A stretch of 64,000 bases of DNA from Burkholderia sp. WP9. GTDB taxonomy: Bacteria > Pseudomonadota > Gammaproteobacteria > Burkholderiales > Burkholderiaceae. A program made the position numbers and the translations under genes. Numbering within the stretch: the first letter of the stretch is position 1; each line of letters opens with the position of its first letter. Below are positions 21,835-32,945 of the stretch, piece after piece. The DNA lies in NCBI RefSeq assembly GCF_900104795.1, contig NZ_FNTG01000001.1, positions 868,001 to 932,000 of the forward strand, given 5' to 3'. The notes below the pieces were generated by a model. It worked only from the letters and a program-made list of their open reading frames with translations. It did not search any database and was not told the origin of the DNA.

Positions 21835-22617
21835 ATGACCTATACCAGCTCAACCGTGCGCGTGCCTGATGTCGCCGCGGTGCCGCGACATATCGCGATC
21901 ATCATGGACGGCAACGGCCGTTGGGCCACCCAGCGGCGTCTGCCGCGCGTGGCGGGCCATACGCGCGGCGTCGACGCGGTGCGTGCGGCCGTCGAGGCGT
22001 GCGCCCGTCAGGGTGTCGAATATCTGACGCTGTTCGCTTTCAGCTCGGAAAACTGGCGTCGTCCCAACGACGAAGTGTCGTTCCTGATGCGCCTGTTCGT
22101 GACCGCGCTGGAGCGCGAGATCGGCAAACTGCACGCCAACGGCATCCGTTTGCGGGTAGTGGGCGATCTGTCGCGCTTCGATACGCGCATCCGCGACCTG
22201 ATCAAGCGCGCGGAGACCAAGACCGCGCGCAATACCCGCCTTACACTCACGATCGCCGCGAACTACGGCGGCCGCTGGGACATCATGCAGGCCACCCGCA
22301 AGCTCGCCGAACAGTCGGCGCTGGCGGGCAAGGCGGTCGAGGTGACCGAGGAATCGTTCGCCGAGCACCTCTCCATGGCTTATGCGCCGGAGCCGGATCT
22401 GTTCATCCGCACCGGCGGCGAGCGCCGTGTCAGCAACTTCCTGCTGTGGCAGCTCGCTTACACCGAGTTCTACTTCACCGACACGTTCTGGCCGGATTTC
22501 GACGCCGACGCGCTCGGCCACGCCATCGCTTCGTACGCGGAGCGCGAACGCCGCTTCGGCCGCACCAGTGCTCAACTCGAGCCGCAATCGCAAAACGTCG
22601 ATTCGCTTCCATGCTAA
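21835..22617 (+). CDS. uppS: undecaprenyl diphosphate synthase
   Basis: 260 residues. This cis-prenyltransferase adds eight isopentenyl units to farnesyl diphosphate, giving the C55 lipid carrier for peptidoglycan and O-antigen. The signature [13 protein letters not shown] with the catalytic Asp is near residues 20-32, and the [23 protein letters not shown] motif lies near 195-217. The chosen ATG is 63 bases inside the longest frame and gives the usual length. The stop overlaps the start of cdsA by seven bases. Confidence 0.96.
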   Translation: MTYTSSTVRVPDVAAVPRHIAIIMDGNGRWATQRRLPRVAGHTRGVDAVRAAVEACARQGVEYLTLFAFSSENWRRPNDEVSFLMRLFVTALEREIGKLHANGIRLRVVGDLSRFDTRIRDLIKRAETKTARNTRLTLTIAANYGGRWDIMQATRKLAEQSALAGKAVEVTEESFAEHLSMAYAPEPDLFIRTGGERRVSNFLLWQLAYTEFYFTDTFWPDFDADALGHAIASYAERERRFGRTSAQLEPQSQNVDSLPC

Positions 22618-23432
22618 AAACCCGTGTCATCACGGCGATCATCCTGCTGGCGGTCTTCCTGCCGGTGACGTTGTTCGCGCCGGTGGGTGCGTTCGGCGCG
22701 CTTATCGCCTTCGTCGTCGTGTTCGCCGCATGGGAGTGGGCGCGCCTGCTCAAGCTGGGCGGCGCGGGCCCGGTCATTTATGCGCTGGTGGCCGCGGTGG
22801 CGCTCGTCGCCAGCACGCGCCTTGGCACCGGTATCGAGCAGGCGAGGCCGCTCTTTCAGGCGGCCGCGATTTTCTGGGTGATCGCCGGTCCGTTCGTGCT
22901 GTTGCGCAAGCCCACGCTCGCCCAGGGCGCATGGCGCTCCTTTCTGTTTGTTGCCGGCATTGTGGTATTCGTCGCGTGCTGGCATGCTCTCGTCGCCGCG
23001 CGCATGCAGGGTGTGCCGTTCGTGCTGTCGTTGCTGCTATTGGTATGGCTGGCCGATATCGGCGCATACTTCTCGGGAAAAGCATTCGGAAAACACAAGC
23101 TGGCACCTGCCATCAGTCCGGGTAAGACTTGGGAGGGCGCGATCGGCGGCTGGCTGGTGGTGATGATCGTCGCGGCGGCGGCGGTCTTTTTGCATGCGTT
23201 CGAGCCGACCCTGTATTCTGCGTTGCTGGCGCATTGGGGCGCCGTGCGCACGTTGCTCGCCCTGACCCTGCTGGTCGTTTTCAGTGTGGTGGGCGACCTG
23301 TTCGAATCCATGATGAAACGCCAGGCCGGTGTGAAAGATTCAAGCGGCCTGTTGCCGGGGCACGGTGGCGTGCTCGACCGCATCGACGCATTGTTGCCGG
23401 TGCTGCCGCTTGCCATGCTGCTGCTCGGCTAG
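22611..23432 (+). CDS. cdsA: phosphatidate cytidylyltransferase
   Basis: 273 residues with about eight membrane segments. It makes CDP-diacylglycerol from phosphatidate and CTP, the branch point of phospholipid synthesis. The C-terminal family signature is present ([11 protein letters not shown], then [15 protein letters not shown] near 245-260), as is the upstream [10 protein letters not shown]. The ATG overlaps the end of uppS by seven bases in another frame, so the two are coupled. The long frame that starts upstream of it is the out-of-frame shadow of uppS. Confidence 0.96.
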   Translation: MLKTRVITAIILLAVFLPVTLFAPVGAFGALIAFVVVFAAWEWARLLKLGGAGPVIYALVAAVALVASTRLGTGIEQARPLFQAAAIFWVIAGPFVLLRKPTLAQGAWRSFLFVAGIVVFVACWHALVAARMQGVPFVLSLLLLVWLADIGAYFSGKAFGKHKLAPAISPGKTWEGAIGGWLVVMIVAAAAVFLHAFEPTLYSALLAHWGAVRTLLALTLLVVFSVVGDLFESMMKRQAGVKDSSGLLPGHGGVLDRIDALLPVLPLAMLLLG

Positions 23433-23442
23433 AGAAAGAGAT

Positions 23443-24648
23443 ATGCAAAAACGTCTGACACTGCTCGGTTCCACGGGCTCGATTGGAGACAGCACGCTCG
23501 ACGTCGTCGCGCGTCATCCCGAGCGTTTTTCGGTGTATGCGCTGAGCGCGCATCGCAACGGCGACAAGCTCGTCGAGCAATGCCTGCGCTTTCAGCCCGA
23601 AGTCGCGGTGGTCGGCGACGCCGACACGGCCGCCAGCGTCGCCGCGAAATTGCGCGAGGCGGGTTGCAAGACCGAGGTCACGTACGGACCGCAGGCGCTC
23701 GTCGACGTGTCGAAGAGCGACGGCTGCGATACGGTGGTGGCGGCGATCGTCGGCGCGGCCGGCCTCGCGCCGAGCCTTGCCGCCGCGCGCGCCGGCAAAC
23801 GCATCCTGCTCGCCAACAAGGAAGCGCTGGTCATGTCCGGCGCGATCTTCATGGACGCGGTGCGCGACAACGGCGCCGTCCTGCTGCCGGTGGACAGCGA
23901 GCACAACGCGATTTTCCAATGCTTGCCGCGCGAAGCCGCGCTGCACGGCGGCGTCTCCAAGATCATTCTGACCGCTTCGGGCGGCCCGTTCCGTACGCGC
24001 GAACCGGCCACACTTGTCGACGTCACGCCGGAAGAAGCCTGTAAGCATCCGAACTGGGTCATGGGCCGCAAGATATCGGTCGACTCGGCCACCATGATGA
24101 ACAAGGGCCTCGAAGTGATCGAGGCGCACTGGCTGTTCGATCTGCCGGGCGAGCGCATCGACGTGCTGATTCACCCGCAAAGCGTGATCCACTCGATGGT
24201 CTCGTACGCCGACGGTTCGGTGCTCGCGCAGCTTGGCAATCCCGACATGCGCACGCCGATCGCCCATGCGCTGGCGTTTCCGGATCGCGTCGATTCGGGC
24301 GTGGCGCAACTCGATCTGCTGCAGGTCGCGTCGTTGTCGTTCGAAAAGCCGGATTACACGCGCTTTCCGTGTCTCGCCCTTGCAGTCAAGGCACTCGCCG
24401 AGGGAGGCCTCGCGAGCGCGGCGCTGAACGCTGCGAACGAAATAGCGGTGGAGGCGTTCCTCGCGCGCCAGATCGGTTTCATGGCGATTGCCCAGGTGGT
24501 CGACGCGGTGCTCAACGCGCTGCCGAACCGCAGCGCGCACGCGCTCGAGGACGTGATCGAAGCGGATGCCGCCGCGCGTCGCGCCGCTGCCGAATTCATC
24601 GCGCGTCTGCCCGACGGCGCCCGTCGCACGGAACGCGCCGTCCAGTGA
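23443..24648 (+). CDS. dxr: 1-deoxy-D-xylulose 5-phosphate reductoisomerase
   Basis: 401 residues. It makes 2-C-methyl-erythritol 4-phosphate with NADPH, the committed step of the MEP isoprenoid pathway that feeds uppS. The NADPH loop [11 protein letters not shown] is at about 7-17, the [10 protein letters not shown] motif near 125 and the metal/substrate site [12 protein letters not shown] near 150-161. [10 protein letters not shown] and the flexible-loop region are intact. An AGAAAGAG site lies just upstream of the ATG. It is ten bases after cdsA and seven bases before rseP, tight operon spacing. Confidence 0.97.
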   Translation: MQKRLTLLGSTGSIGDSTLDVVARHPERFSVYALSAHRNGDKLVEQCLRFQPEVAVVGDADTAASVAAKLREAGCKTEVTYGPQALVDVSKSDGCDTVVAAIVGAAGLAPSLAAARAGKRILLANKEALVMSGAIFMDAVRDNGAVLLPVDSEHNAIFQCLPREAALHGGVSKIILTASGGPFRTREPATLVDVTPEEACKHPNWVMGRKISVDSATMMNKGLEVIEAHWLFDLPGERIDVLIHPQSVIHSMVSYADGSVLAQLGNPDMRTPIAHALAFPDRVDSGVAQLDLLQVASLSFEKPDYTRFPCLALAVKALAEGGLASAALNAANEIAVEAFLARQIGFMAIAQVVDAVLNALPNRSAHALEDVIEADAAARRAAAEFIARLPDGARRTERAVQ

Positions 24649-24655
24649 GGCGCTC

Positions 24656-26041
24656 ATGAACCTGCTGATCGAACTGCTCGCCTTCGCGGTCGCGATTGGC
24701 GTACTCGTGGTCGTCCACGAATACGGGCATTACAGCGTGGCGCGCCTGTGCGGCGTCAAGGTGCTGCGCTTTTCGATTGGCTTCGGCAAGCCGCTGTTCC
24801 AGTGGGTGAGCCCGAAGACGGGCACCGAATGGACCATTGCCGCGCTGCCGCTCGGCGGCTACGTGAAGATGCTCGACGAGCGCGAAAACAGCGCCGAGCC
24901 GATTCCCGTGGAAGCATTGCCGCATGCGTTCAACCGGCAGTCCGTGTGGCGCCGTTTTGCGATTGTCGCGGCCGGCCCGGTCGCGAACTTCCTTCTGGCG
25001 ATCGTGCTGTTCGCGCTCGTCTTCGCCACCGGCGTGACGGAGCCGGCGGCCGTGGTCGCGGCGCCCGCGCCGAATACACCCGCGGCGCTCGCCGGCTTCG
25101 ACGGCGGCGAGACGATCGTTGCCGTGCGTGCCGAGAACGCCGGCCAATCCGAGCCGGTGCGCTCATGGTCGGACCTGCGGTGGAAACTGCTGGGTGCGGC
25201 ATTCGATCACAAGCGCGTCGTTCTGAGCGCGAAAGACGCGCACGGCACGTCGGACTTTCAACTCGATCTGCGCGGCCTCACCGAAAAAGACGTCGACGAC
25301 GACTTCATGTCGCATCTCGGTTTCGAGCCGGGTGGTGGCAAGCTGACGGTGGCCGGTGTGCAGCCGGGCAGCGCGGCGCAAAAGGCTGGGCTCGTCGCCG
25401 GCGATCGTCTGCGCGCCGTCGACGGAATTCCGACCGAAAATGCCACGGCCTTTATCGCTTATGTAAAATCGCACGCCGGCAAACCAGTCACGTTGCAGGT
25501 CGAGCGCGGAGGTAAGGCGGCGGGCAAGCTCGAAGACGTGAACATCGTCCCGCAGGCGCAGCGTGACGAAGCGACGGGCCAGCAGATCGGTCGCATCGGC
25601 GCGGAACTGGCTACCCAGGTGCCGTCGATCGACGTGCACTATGGGCCGGTTGAAAGCCTGCAACTGGGCGCGCGCCGCACGTGGGATCTCGCGGTGTATT
25701 CGGTGCGGATGTTCGGCAGGATGATCGTGGGCGAAGCATCGCTCAAGAATCTTTCCGGGCCGGTGACGATCGCCGATTACGCAGGAAAGAGCGCACGTCT
25801 AGGTCCTTCTGCATTCCTGTCGTTCCTGGCCCTTGTCAGTATTAGTCTTGGCGTACTGAACCTGTTACCAATTCCGGTATTGGACGGGGGTCATCTGTTA
25901 TATTATTTGGTTGAAGCTGTTACCGGTAAAGTTGTCTCCGATCGCTGGCAACTCGTTTTTCAGAGGGCGGGTCTCGCCTGCATCGTCGCGTTGTCGGCGA
26001 TCGCGCTGTTCAACGATCTGGCTCGTTTAATCCATTTTTAA
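24656..26041 (+). CDS. rseP: site-2 zinc metalloprotease RseP
   Basis: 461 residues. This inner-membrane protease cleaves the anti-sigma factor RseA to free sigma-E in envelope stress. The zinc motif HEYGH is at 21-25 in the first membrane helix, and the third ligand Asp is in the C-terminal LDGGH near 407-411. A clear PDZ domain lies around 226-262 (GGGKLTVAGVQPGSAAQKAGL), preceded by a more diverged one. It sits directly upstream of bamA and skp, tying OMP-folding stress sensing to the folding machinery. Confidence 0.96.
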   Translation: MNLLIELLAFAVAIGVLVVVHEYGHYSVARLCGVKVLRFSIGFGKPLFQWVSPKTGTEWTIAALPLGGYVKMLDERENSAEPIPVEALPHAFNRQSVWRRFAIVAAGPVANFLLAIVLFALVFATGVTEPAAVVAAPAPNTPAALAGFDGGETIVAVRAENAGQSEPVRSWSDLRWKLLGAAFDHKRVVLSAKDAHGTSDFQLDLRGLTEKDVDDDFMSHLGFEPGGGKLTVAGVQPGSAAQKAGLVAGDRLRAVDGIPTENATAFIAYVKSHAGKPVTLQVERGGKAAGKLEDVNIVPQAQRDEATGQQIGRIGAELATQVPSIDVHYGPVESLQLGARRTWDLAVYSVRMFGRMIVGEASLKNLSGPVTIADYAGKSARLGPSAFLSFLALVSISLGVLNLLPIPVLDGGHLLYYLVEAVTGKVVSDRWQLVFQRAGLACIVALSAIALFNDLARLIHF

Positions 26042-26108
26042 AGTGTTCGGCGGCGTTCACGATGGCGACCGCCCGACCTGATGCAGCTATACACACTGGG
26101 GAAGCACG

Positions 26109-28412
26109 TTGTTTAAACCTCATCGCTTTGTTCCAAAGACGGTTATAGCCGCGGCATTCGCCGCGCATGGGCTGGTTGCTCACGCAACGACGCCCTTCGT
26201 GGTGCAAGACATCCGGATCGAGGGATTGCAACGCGTCGAACCTGGTACCGTGTTCGCCTACCTGCCCATCAAGCAGGGCGACACCTTCAGCGACGACAAG
26301 GCATCGGAGGCCATTCGCGCCCTGTATGCCACGGGCTTCTTCAACGACGTCAAGATCGCGACCGAAGGCAATGTCGTCATCGTGCAGGTGCTGGAGCGTC
26401 CGGCTATCGGCACGATCGACTTCGCCGGCATTCATGAGTTCGACAAGGAAAACCTGACCAAGGCGCTGCGCGCGGTCGGCTTGTCGCAGGGCCGTTATTA
26501 CGACAAGGCGCTCGTCGACAAGGCCGAGCAGGAACTGAAGCGTCAGTACCTCACGCGCGGTTATTACGCCGCCGAGGTCACCACCACGATCACGCCGATC
26601 GACCGCAACCGCGTGTCGGTGCTGTTCTCGGTGGCCGAAGGTCCGAGCGCGAAGATCCGCCAGATCAACTTCATCGGCAACAAGGCGTTCAGCACGGGTA
26701 CGCTGCGCGACGAAATGCAGCTGTCCACGCCGAACTGGTTCTCGTGGTACACGAAGAACGACCTGTACGCGAAAGACAAGCTCACCGGCGACCTCGAAAA
26801 CGTTCGCTCGTATTACCTGAATCGCGGCTACCTCGAATTCAACATCGACTCGACTCAGGTCTCTATCTCGCCGGACAAGAAGGACATGTATCTGACGGTC
26901 ACGCTGCATGAAGGCGAGCCGTACACGATTTCGAGCATCAAGCTGGCAGGCAATCTGCTCGACCGCGAGCCGGAGCTGGCCAAGCTCATCAAGATCAAAC
27001 CGGGTGACCGCTTCTCGGCTGAAAAGCTGCAAGCCACCACCAAGGCGATCGTCGACAAGCTGGGCGAATACGGCTATGCGTTCGCCACCGTCAATGCGCA
27101 GCCGCAGATCGATCAGTCCAACCACAAGGTCGACCTGACGCTGCAGGTGGACCCGAGCCGCCGCGTCTACGTGCGCCGCATCAACGTGGTGGGCAACACC
27201 CGCACGCGTGACGAAGTGGTGCGCCGCGAAATGCGCCAGCTCGAAAGCTCGTGGTTCGATTCGAACCGCCTCGCGCTGTCGAAAGACCGGATCAACCGTC
27301 TCGGCTATTTCACGGACGTCGACGTGACCACGGTGCCGGTGGAAGGCACGCCAGACCAGGTCGATGTGGACGTCAAGGTGGCCGAAAAGCCGACTGGCGC
27401 GATCACGCTGGGTGCGGGCTTTTCGTCGACCGACAAGGTGGTGCTCTCGGCAGGCGTCTCGCAGGACAACGTGTTCGGCTCGGGTACGAGTCTCGCGGTG
27501 AACGTGAATACCGCGAAGACGTACCGCACGTTGACGGTCACGCAAGTCGATCCGTACTTTACGGTCGACGGTATCAAGCGGATTACCGACGTTTATTACC
27601 GTACGTATCAGCCGCTGTATTACTCCACGGATTCGAGCTTCAAGATCGTCACGATCGGTGGTGACCTGAAGTTCGGTATTCCGTTCTCCGAAGTGGACAC
27701 GGTCTACTTCGGCGCCGGCCTCGAGCAGAACCAGCTCGACATCGACTCGAACACGCCGCAAAGCTATATCGACTACGTGCACGAATTCGGCCGTGTGTCG
27801 AACAACGTGCCGATCACGGTAGGCTGGTCGCGCGACGCGCGTGACAGCGCACTGGTGCCGAGCCGCGGTTACTTCACGCAGGCGAACGCCGAATACGGCA
27901 CGCCGATCGGTGGCACGCAGTACTACAAGGCCGACATCAACGCGCAGTACTATTACTCGTTCTCGCGCGGGTTCGTGCTGGGCTTCAACTTCCAGGGCGG
28001 TTACGGTAACGGCCTCGGCGGCAAGCCTTATCCGATTTTCAAGAACTACTATGCGGGCGGTATCGGTTCGGTGCGGGGCTACGAGCCGAGCTCGCTGGGT
28101 CCGCGCGACGCCAAGACGAACGACCCGATCGGCGGCTCGAAGCTGCTGGTGGGTAACGTCGAGTTGACGTTCCCGCTGCCGGGCACGGGTTACGACCGCA
28201 CGCTGCGTGTCTTCACGTTCCTCGACGCTGGTAACGTGTGGGGCACGGAAGGTAACAGCATCGGCGCCAACGGTCTGCGTTACGGCTATGGTGTCGGTCT
28301 GGCGTGGATCTCGCCGATCGGTCCGCTGAAGCTGAGCCTGGGCTTCCCGCTCACGAAGCATACGGGCGACCAGTATCAGAAATTCCAGTTCCAGATCGGG
28401 ACGGCGTTCTGA
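26109..28412 (+). CDS. bamA: outer-membrane protein assembly factor BamA (primary copy)
   Basis: 767 residues from a TTG start. The GGGGAAG ribosome-binding site lies about nine bases upstream and the sequence MFKPHRFVPKTVIAAAF begins a signal peptide cut after about residue 26 (AHA). Five POTRA domains cover about 27-430, starting with FVVQDIRIEGLQRVEPGTVF. The 16-strand barrel follows, with the family loop-6 motif VRGYE near 655. BamA inserts beta-barrel proteins in the outer membrane. Its place between rseP and skp-lpxD marks it as the housekeeping copy. A second, very similar copy lies at 58846-61155. Confidence 0.97.
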   Translation: MFKPHRFVPKTVIAAAFAAHGLVAHATTPFVVQDIRIEGLQRVEPGTVFAYLPIKQGDTFSDDKASEAIRALYATGFFNDVKIATEGNVVIVQVLERPAIGTIDFAGIHEFDKENLTKALRAVGLSQGRYYDKALVDKAEQELKRQYLTRGYYAAEVTTTITPIDRNRVSVLFSVAEGPSAKIRQINFIGNKAFSTGTLRDEMQLSTPNWFSWYTKNDLYAKDKLTGDLENVRSYYLNRGYLEFNIDSTQVSISPDKKDMYLTVTLHEGEPYTISSIKLAGNLLDREPELAKLIKIKPGDRFSAEKLQATTKAIVDKLGEYGYAFATVNAQPQIDQSNHKVDLTLQVDPSRRVYVRRINVVGNTRTRDEVVRREMRQLESSWFDSNRLALSKDRINRLGYFTDVDVTTVPVEGTPDQVDVDVKVAEKPTGAITLGAGFSSTDKVVLSAGVSQDNVFGSGTSLAVNVNTAKTYRTLTVTQVDPYFTVDGIKRITDVYYRTYQPLYYSTDSSFKIVTIGGDLKFGIPFSEVDTVYFGAGLEQNQLDIDSNTPQSYIDYVHEFGRVSNNVPITVGWSRDARDSALVPSRGYFTQANAEYGTPIGGTQYYKADINAQYYYSFSRGFVLGFNFQGGYGNGLGGKPYPIFKNYYAGGIGSVRGYEPSSLGPRDAKTNDPIGGSKLLVGNVELTFPLPGTGYDRTLRVFTFLDAGNVWGTEGNSIGANGLRYGYGVGLAWISPIGPLKLSLGFPLTKHTGDQYQKFQFQIGTAF

Positions 28413-28467
28413 TCGGGCGGCTGGCGGCTGGGCCAGAAGCGGCTGGCCAAACTACAGTATCGAGAGG

Positions 28468-28995
28468 ATGACTTTGCTAACCGGTATGTTTTCGAAACGT
28501 GTGGCGTGCGCGCTGGCGCTGGCAATGACCTTGGGGGTCGGGGTGGCGCATGCGCAGGAGGCGAGGATCGCGGCGGTCAACTCCGACCGTATCCTGCGCG
28601 AATCCGCTGCTGCGAAGGCCGCGCAGGTCAAGCTCGAGGCAGAGTTCGCCAAGCGTGACAAGGACTTGGCCGACATGGCGCAGAAGCTGAAGTCGATGTC
28701 CGACTCCCTCGACAAGAACGGCGCGTCCATGTCGCCCGCCGATCGCGCGCAAAAACAGCGCGATCTGTCGCAACTGGACACGGATTTCCAGCGCAAGCAA
28801 CGTGAGTTTCGCGAGGATCTGAACCAGCGCCGCAACGAAGAACTGGCGGCGGTGCTCGACCGCGCCAACAAGGTGATCAAGCAGATCGCAGAGGCCCAGC
28901 ACTACGACCTGATCGTCCAGGAAGCCGTGTACGTGAGCCCGCGCATCGACATCACCGATCAGGTGCTCAAGGCGCTGGCGGCGTCGGGTAACTGA
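28468..28995 (+). CDS. skp: periplasmic chaperone Skp/OmpH
   Basis: 175 residues. A signal peptide ends near residue 30 (AHA before QEARIAAV), followed by about 145 residues rich in Lys, Gln, Asp and Ala with heptad character, as in the tentacles of trimeric Skp. It holds unfolded outer-membrane proteins on the way to BamA. The start is uncertain: GAGAGG abuts the ATG at 28468. An in-frame TTG at 28474 has a better six-base spacing, and a further ATG at 28486 also keeps the signal peptide. It is 55 bases after bamA, the common bamA-skp-lpxD order. Confidence 0.93.
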   Translation: MTLLTGMFSKRVACALALAMTLGVGVAHAQEARIAAVNSDRILRESAAAKAAQVKLEAEFAKRDKDLADMAQKLKSMSDSLDKNGASMSPADRAQKQRDLSQLDTDFQRKQREFREDLNQRRNEELAAVLDRANKVIKQIAEAQHYDLIVQEAVYVSPRIDITDQVLKALAASGN

Positions 28996-29070
28996 GTGCT
29001 GCAGTGGGGCAGGTCGCCCGGCAACAGAAGATCTGACAAGTTGGACTGAACGGTAGGAGACAGGATAGGC

Positions 29071-30183
29071 ATGGCATTTACGCTCGAGGACATCGTCCAA
29101 CGGTTCGGCGGTGAAGTAGTCGGAAACGGTTCGCAGCGCGTCGGCAGTCTCGCGCCGCTCGACCAGGCAGGCCCGGACCAGCTGGCGTTCCTCGCCAATC
29201 CGAAGTACCTGTCGCAGGTCGAAACGACCCGTGCGGGCGCGGTGTTGATCAACGCCGACGACCTCGCCAAACTCGCTTCCCGCGAGAATCGTAACTTCAT
29301 CGTCACGCCGAATCCGTACGCTTACTTTGCGCGGGTCGCGCAGACCTTCATCGACCTCGCATCGCCCAAGGCGGTGCCAGGCGTGCATCCGAGCGCAACC
29401 ATCGACCCGTCGGCGCAGATTGCCGCGAGCGCGGTGATCGGTCCGCACGTCACGGTCGAGGCGGGTGCGGTGATTGGCGAAAACGTGCGGCTCGACGCCA
29501 ATGTCGTGATCGGCCGTGGCACGCGCATTGGCGCGGGTTCACATCTCTATCCCAATGTCGCGGTGTACTACGGTTGCAAGCTCGGCGAGCGCGTGATCGT
29601 GCACGCGGGCGCGGTGATCGGCTCGGACGGTTTCGGCTTCGCGCCGGATTTCGTCGGCGAGGGTGACGCGCGCACCGGCAGCTGGGTGAAGATTCCGCAG
29701 GTGGGCGGCGTGTCGATCGCGGCAGACGTCGAAATCGGTGCGAACACCACCATCGACCGCGGCGCAATGGCGGACACCATCATCGAAGAGTGCGTGAAGA
29801 TCGACAATCTCGTGCAGATCGGTCACAACTGCAAGGTCGGTGCCTATACGGTGATCGCCGGCTGCGCGGGCATTGCGGGCAGTACCACGATCGGCCGCCA
29901 TTGCATGATCGGCGGCGCGGTCGGGATCGCCGGTCACGTCACGCTGGCCGATTACGTGATCGTCACGGCCAAGTCGGGCGTTTCGAAATCGCTGTTGAAG
30001 CCTGGTATGTACACCAGTGCCTTCCCGGCCGTGAACCATGCAGACTGGAACAAGAGCGCGGCATTGCTGCGTAACATCGACAAACTCCGCGATCGTATCA
30101 AGGCGCTTGAAAACGCCGCGGCTGAGAAGGAAGGCAGCCCGGCCGCCAATGCAGCAAGCCGTTCCGCAGACGACCAGGCCTGA
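29071..30183 (+). CDS. lpxD: UDP-3-O-(3-hydroxyacyl)glucosamine N-acyltransferase
   Basis: 370 residues. It adds the second hydroxyacyl chain from acyl-ACP in lipid A synthesis. A uridine-binding N-domain (about 1-100, [20 protein letters not shown]) precedes a left-handed beta-helix of hexapeptide repeats (about 105-315), with the catalytic His in [10 protein letters not shown] near 250 and the [10 protein letters not shown] segment. A C-terminal helix and an Ala/Ser-rich tail end the protein. It is the first of four consecutive lipid A/fatty acid genes. Confidence 0.97.
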   Translation: MAFTLEDIVQRFGGEVVGNGSQRVGSLAPLDQAGPDQLAFLANPKYLSQVETTRAGAVLINADDLAKLASRENRNFIVTPNPYAYFARVAQTFIDLASPKAVPGVHPSATIDPSAQIAASAVIGPHVTVEAGAVIGENVRLDANVVIGRGTRIGAGSHLYPNVAVYYGCKLGERVIVHAGAVIGSDGFGFAPDFVGEGDARTGSWVKIPQVGGVSIAADVEIGANTTIDRGAMADTIIEECVKIDNLVQIGHNCKVGAYTVIAGCAGIAGSTTIGRHCMIGGAVGIAGHVTLADYVIVTAKSGVSKSLLKPGMYTSAFPAVNHADWNKSAALLRNIDKLRDRIKALENAAAEKEGSPAANAASRSADDQA

Positions 30184-30417
30184 GAGGCACCAGGGTAACT
30201 CTTAGGCCGACTCGCGGGACAATTCGCCATGCATTTCGCAGGGCAACCTGCCGGCACCGCGTAAAATAGCGGGCGAGCATCAGGAAGCAAAGTCGGTTGC
30301 CGTGACCGGGTGGCACGGCCGCCGGGTCATGGCGAGCGCCGGCAGCATGCGTTATCAACCCACCTGCACCAGCATCCGCAGTCATCATCGCGCAGTCAAT
30401 GCGCGAGTAGAAACACC

Positions 30418-30882
30418 ATGAGCACCGAAAAAATCAATCTCGACATTCATAAGATTCTCACGCTGCTGCCACATCGTTACCCGATCCTGCTGGTCGACCG
30501 GGTGCTCGAACTTGAGCCGCACAAGAGCATCAAAGCGTTGAAGAACGTGTCGATCAACGAACCGTATTTCCAGGGGCACTTCCCGACGCGTCCGGTGATG
30601 CCGGGTGTGCTGATTCTCGAAGCGCTCGCGCAAACGGCGGCTCTGCTGACGTTTTCTGAAGAGCCGAGCGACCCGTCGAACACGCTGTATCTGTTCGTCG
30701 GCATCGACAACGCGCGCTTCAAGCGCGTGGTGGAACCGGGCGATCAGCTGATCCTGAACTGCACGTTCGAGCGTCATATGCGCGGCATCTGGAAGTTCAA
30801 GGCGCGCGCCGAAGTGGATGGCGTGGTAGCGGCGGAAGCCGACCTGATGTGCGCGGTGCGGCACACGGACAAGGACGCTTGA
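30418..30882 (+). CDS. fabZ: 3-hydroxyacyl-ACP dehydratase FabZ
   Basis: 154 residues. It dehydrates 3-hydroxyacyl-ACP in fatty acid elongation and competes with LpxA and LpxD for that substrate, which explains its place between them. The hot-dog active site is intact: His at 54 in [13 protein letters not shown] and Glu at 68 in ILEALAQ. The ATG at 30418 starts the family sequence [13 protein letters not shown]. The frame is open further upstream but without similarity, across a 234-base gap after lpxD in which no gene was seen. Confidence 0.97.
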   Translation: MSTEKINLDIHKILTLLPHRYPILLVDRVLELEPHKSIKALKNVSINEPYFQGHFPTRPVMPGVLILEALAQTAALLTFSEEPSDPSNTLYLFVGIDNARFKRVVEPGDQLILNCTFERHMRGIWKFKARAEVDGVVAAEADLMCAVRHTDKDA

Positions 30883-30983
30883 CGCGCTAGCCAGTGTCCG
30901 GGCGGTCGGCGGCGTGATACACACGCTGGCCGCTTCGCCAGATGCCCATCCAGACAACGCAACAGAATCAGAAGCGAGGACGC

Positions 30984-31772
30984 ATGAGCAGGATTCATCC
31001 CACTGCGATCGTCGAACCGGGCGCACAACTCGACGAATCCGTCGAAGTCGGACCGTATGCCGTGATCGGCGCACATGTGACGATCGGCGCGCGGACCACG
31101 ATCGGTTCGCACAGCGTGATCGAAGGTCACACCACGCTCGGCGAAGACAACCGGATCGGCCACTACGCATCGGTTGGCGGCCGTCCGCAGGACATGAAGT
31201 ACAACAACGAGCCGACCCGGCTCGTCATCGGCAATCGCAACACGATCCGCGAGTTCACCACGATCCACACCGGCACGGTGCAGGACGCGGGCGTCACCAC
31301 GCTCGGTGACGACAACTGGATCATGGCGTACGTGCACATCGGGCACGATTGCCACGTGGGCAGCAACGTCATTCTGTCGAGCAATGCGCAGATGGCCGGC
31401 CACGTCACGATTGGCGACCACGCGATCGTCGGCGGCATGTCGGGCGTGCATCAGTTCGTGCGCATCGGCGCGCATTCCATGCTGGGCGGCGCCTCGGCGC
31501 TGGTTCAGGACATTCCGCCGTTCGTGATCGCCGCCGGCAACAAGGCGGAGCCGCACGGCATCAACGTCGAAGGCCTGCGCCGCCGCGGTTTTTCGCCGGA
31601 CGCCATCTCGGCGCTGCGCGCGGCTTATCGCGTGTTGTACAAGAACGGCCTGTCGCTGGAAGAGGCGAAGGTGCAACTGCGCGAACTCGCGTCCGCGGGC
31701 GGCGACGGTGACGAACCGGTGCAGACGCTGCTCGCGTTCGTCGAAGCGTCGCAACGCGGCATCATCCGCTAA
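30984..31772 (+). CDS. lpxA: UDP-N-acetylglucosamine acyltransferase
   Basis: 262 residues, the usual LpxA length. It is the first enzyme of lipid A synthesis, moving a 3-hydroxyacyl group from ACP to UDP-GlcNAc in the cytoplasm. The beta-helix of hexapeptide repeats starts at residue 4 ([11 protein letters not shown]). The catalytic His is about 121 in IGHDCHVG, and [15 protein letters not shown] near 168-182 fits the family. A helical C-terminal domain follows. GCGAGGA precedes the ATG. It lies three bases before lpxB. Confidence 0.97.
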   Translation: MSRIHPTAIVEPGAQLDESVEVGPYAVIGAHVTIGARTTIGSHSVIEGHTTLGEDNRIGHYASVGGRPQDMKYNNEPTRLVIGNRNTIREFTTIHTGTVQDAGVTTLGDDNWIMAYVHIGHDCHVGSNVILSSNAQMAGHVTIGDHAIVGGMSGVHQFVRIGAHSMLGGASALVQDIPPFVIAAGNKAEPHGINVEGLRRRGFSPDAISALRAAYRVLYKNGLSLEEAKVQLRELASAGGDGDEPVQTLLAFVEASQRGIIR

Positions 31773-31775
31773 CCG

Positions 31776-32945
31776 ATGGCTTTGCAACCCAGTCCACTGC
31801 GCGTGGCGATGGTGGCCGGCGAACCGTCCGGCGACCTGCTGGCGGCGTCGCTGCTCGACGGTCTCGCAAGCCGATTGCCGGCCGGCACCCAGTACTATGG
31901 AATCGGCGGCCCGCGCATGATCGCCACGGGCTTCGACGCCCATTTTCCGATGGAAAAGCTGTCGGTGCGCGGCTATGTCGAGGCACTGAAGCACATTCCC
32001 GGCATTCTCGGCATCCGCAACGAACTGAAGCGCCAGTTGCTGGCCGAGCCGCCCTCGGTGTTCGTCGGCGTGGATGCGCCCGATTTCAACTTCGGGCTCG
32101 AGCATCCGTTGCGCGACGCCGGCATTCCGACCGTTCACTTCGTGTGTCCGTCCATCTGGGCGTGGCGCGGTGGCCGCATCAAGAAGATCGCCAAGGCGGT
32201 CGACCACATGCTGTGCGTGTTCCCGTTCGAAACGGCGCTGCTGGAAAAGGCGGGCGTCGCGGCATCGTACGTCGGGCATCCGCTTGCCGACGAGATTCCG
32301 CTCGTACCCGACACGCTCGGCGCGCGCCGGGCGCTGGGGCTGGCCGAAGAGGGCCCGATCATCGCGGTGCTGCCGGGTAGCCGGCGCTCGGAGATCGATC
32401 TGATCGGCCCGACGTTCTTCGCCGCGATGGAGATGATGCAGCACCAGGAGCCCGGTCTGCGCTTCGTCATGCCGGCGGCCACGCCGGCGCTGCGCGAGAT
32501 GCTGCGGCCGCTGGTGGATTCGCACCCCGGTCTCGCGCTGACGATTACCGACGGTCAGTCGCAGCTCGCCATGACCGCGGCTGACGCGATCCTCGTGAAG
32601 AGCGGCACCGTGACGCTGGAAGCCGCGCTGCTGAAAAAGCCGATGGTGATCTCGTACAAGGTGCCCTGGCTGACCGGCCAGATCATGCGCCGTCAAGGGT
32701 ATCTGCCCTATGTCGGTCTGCCGAACATCCTGGCGGGGCGGTTCGTGGTGCCGGAGATCCTGCAGCACTTCGCCACGCCGCAGGCGCTGGCCGAAGCCAC
32801 GCTGAAACAGTTGCGCGACGAGACCAACCGGCGCACGCTGACGGAAATCTTCACGGAGATGCATCACGTGCTGAAGCAGAACACCGCGCAGCGTGCGGCG
32901 GAAGTCGTGGCGAGCGTCATCGAAAAGCGCAAGGGGCGGCCGTGA
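31776..32945 (+). CDS. lpxB: lipid-A-disaccharide synthase
   Basis: 389 residues, a GT-B fold glycosyltransferase. It joins UDP-2,3-diacylglucosamine and lipid X to form the lipid A disaccharide on the inner-membrane face. The motif [17 protein letters not shown] is near the N-terminus, then [20 protein letters not shown] and the donor-site stretch [18 protein letters not shown] near 275. Start and stop are tightly packed: three bases after lpxA, and a four-base overlap (GTGA) with rnhB. Confidence 0.97.
   Translation: MALQPSPLRVAMVAGEPSGDLLAASLLDGLASRLPAGTQYYGIGGPRMIATGFDAHFPMEKLSVRGYVEALKHIPGILGIRNELKRQLLAEPPSVFVGVDAPDFNFGLEHPLRDAGIPTVHFVCPSIWAWRGGRIKKIAKAVDHMLCVFPFETALLEKAGVAASYVGHPLADEIPLVPDTLGARRALGLAEEGPIIAVLPGSRRSEIDLIGPTFFAAMEMMQHQEPGLRFVMPAATPALREMLRPLVDSHPGLALTITDGQSQLAMTAADAILVKSGTVTLEAALLKKPMVISYKVPWLTGQIMRRQGYLPYVGLPNILAGRFVVPEILQHFATPQALAEATLKQLRDETNRRTLTEIFTEMHHVLKQNTAQRAAEVVASVIEKRKGRP

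Noticed and set aside
26010..28361. 783-residue open frame opposite bamA
   Set aside because: Antisense shadow of a GC-rich gene; the same effect is seen opposite the second bamA, which confirms it is compositional.
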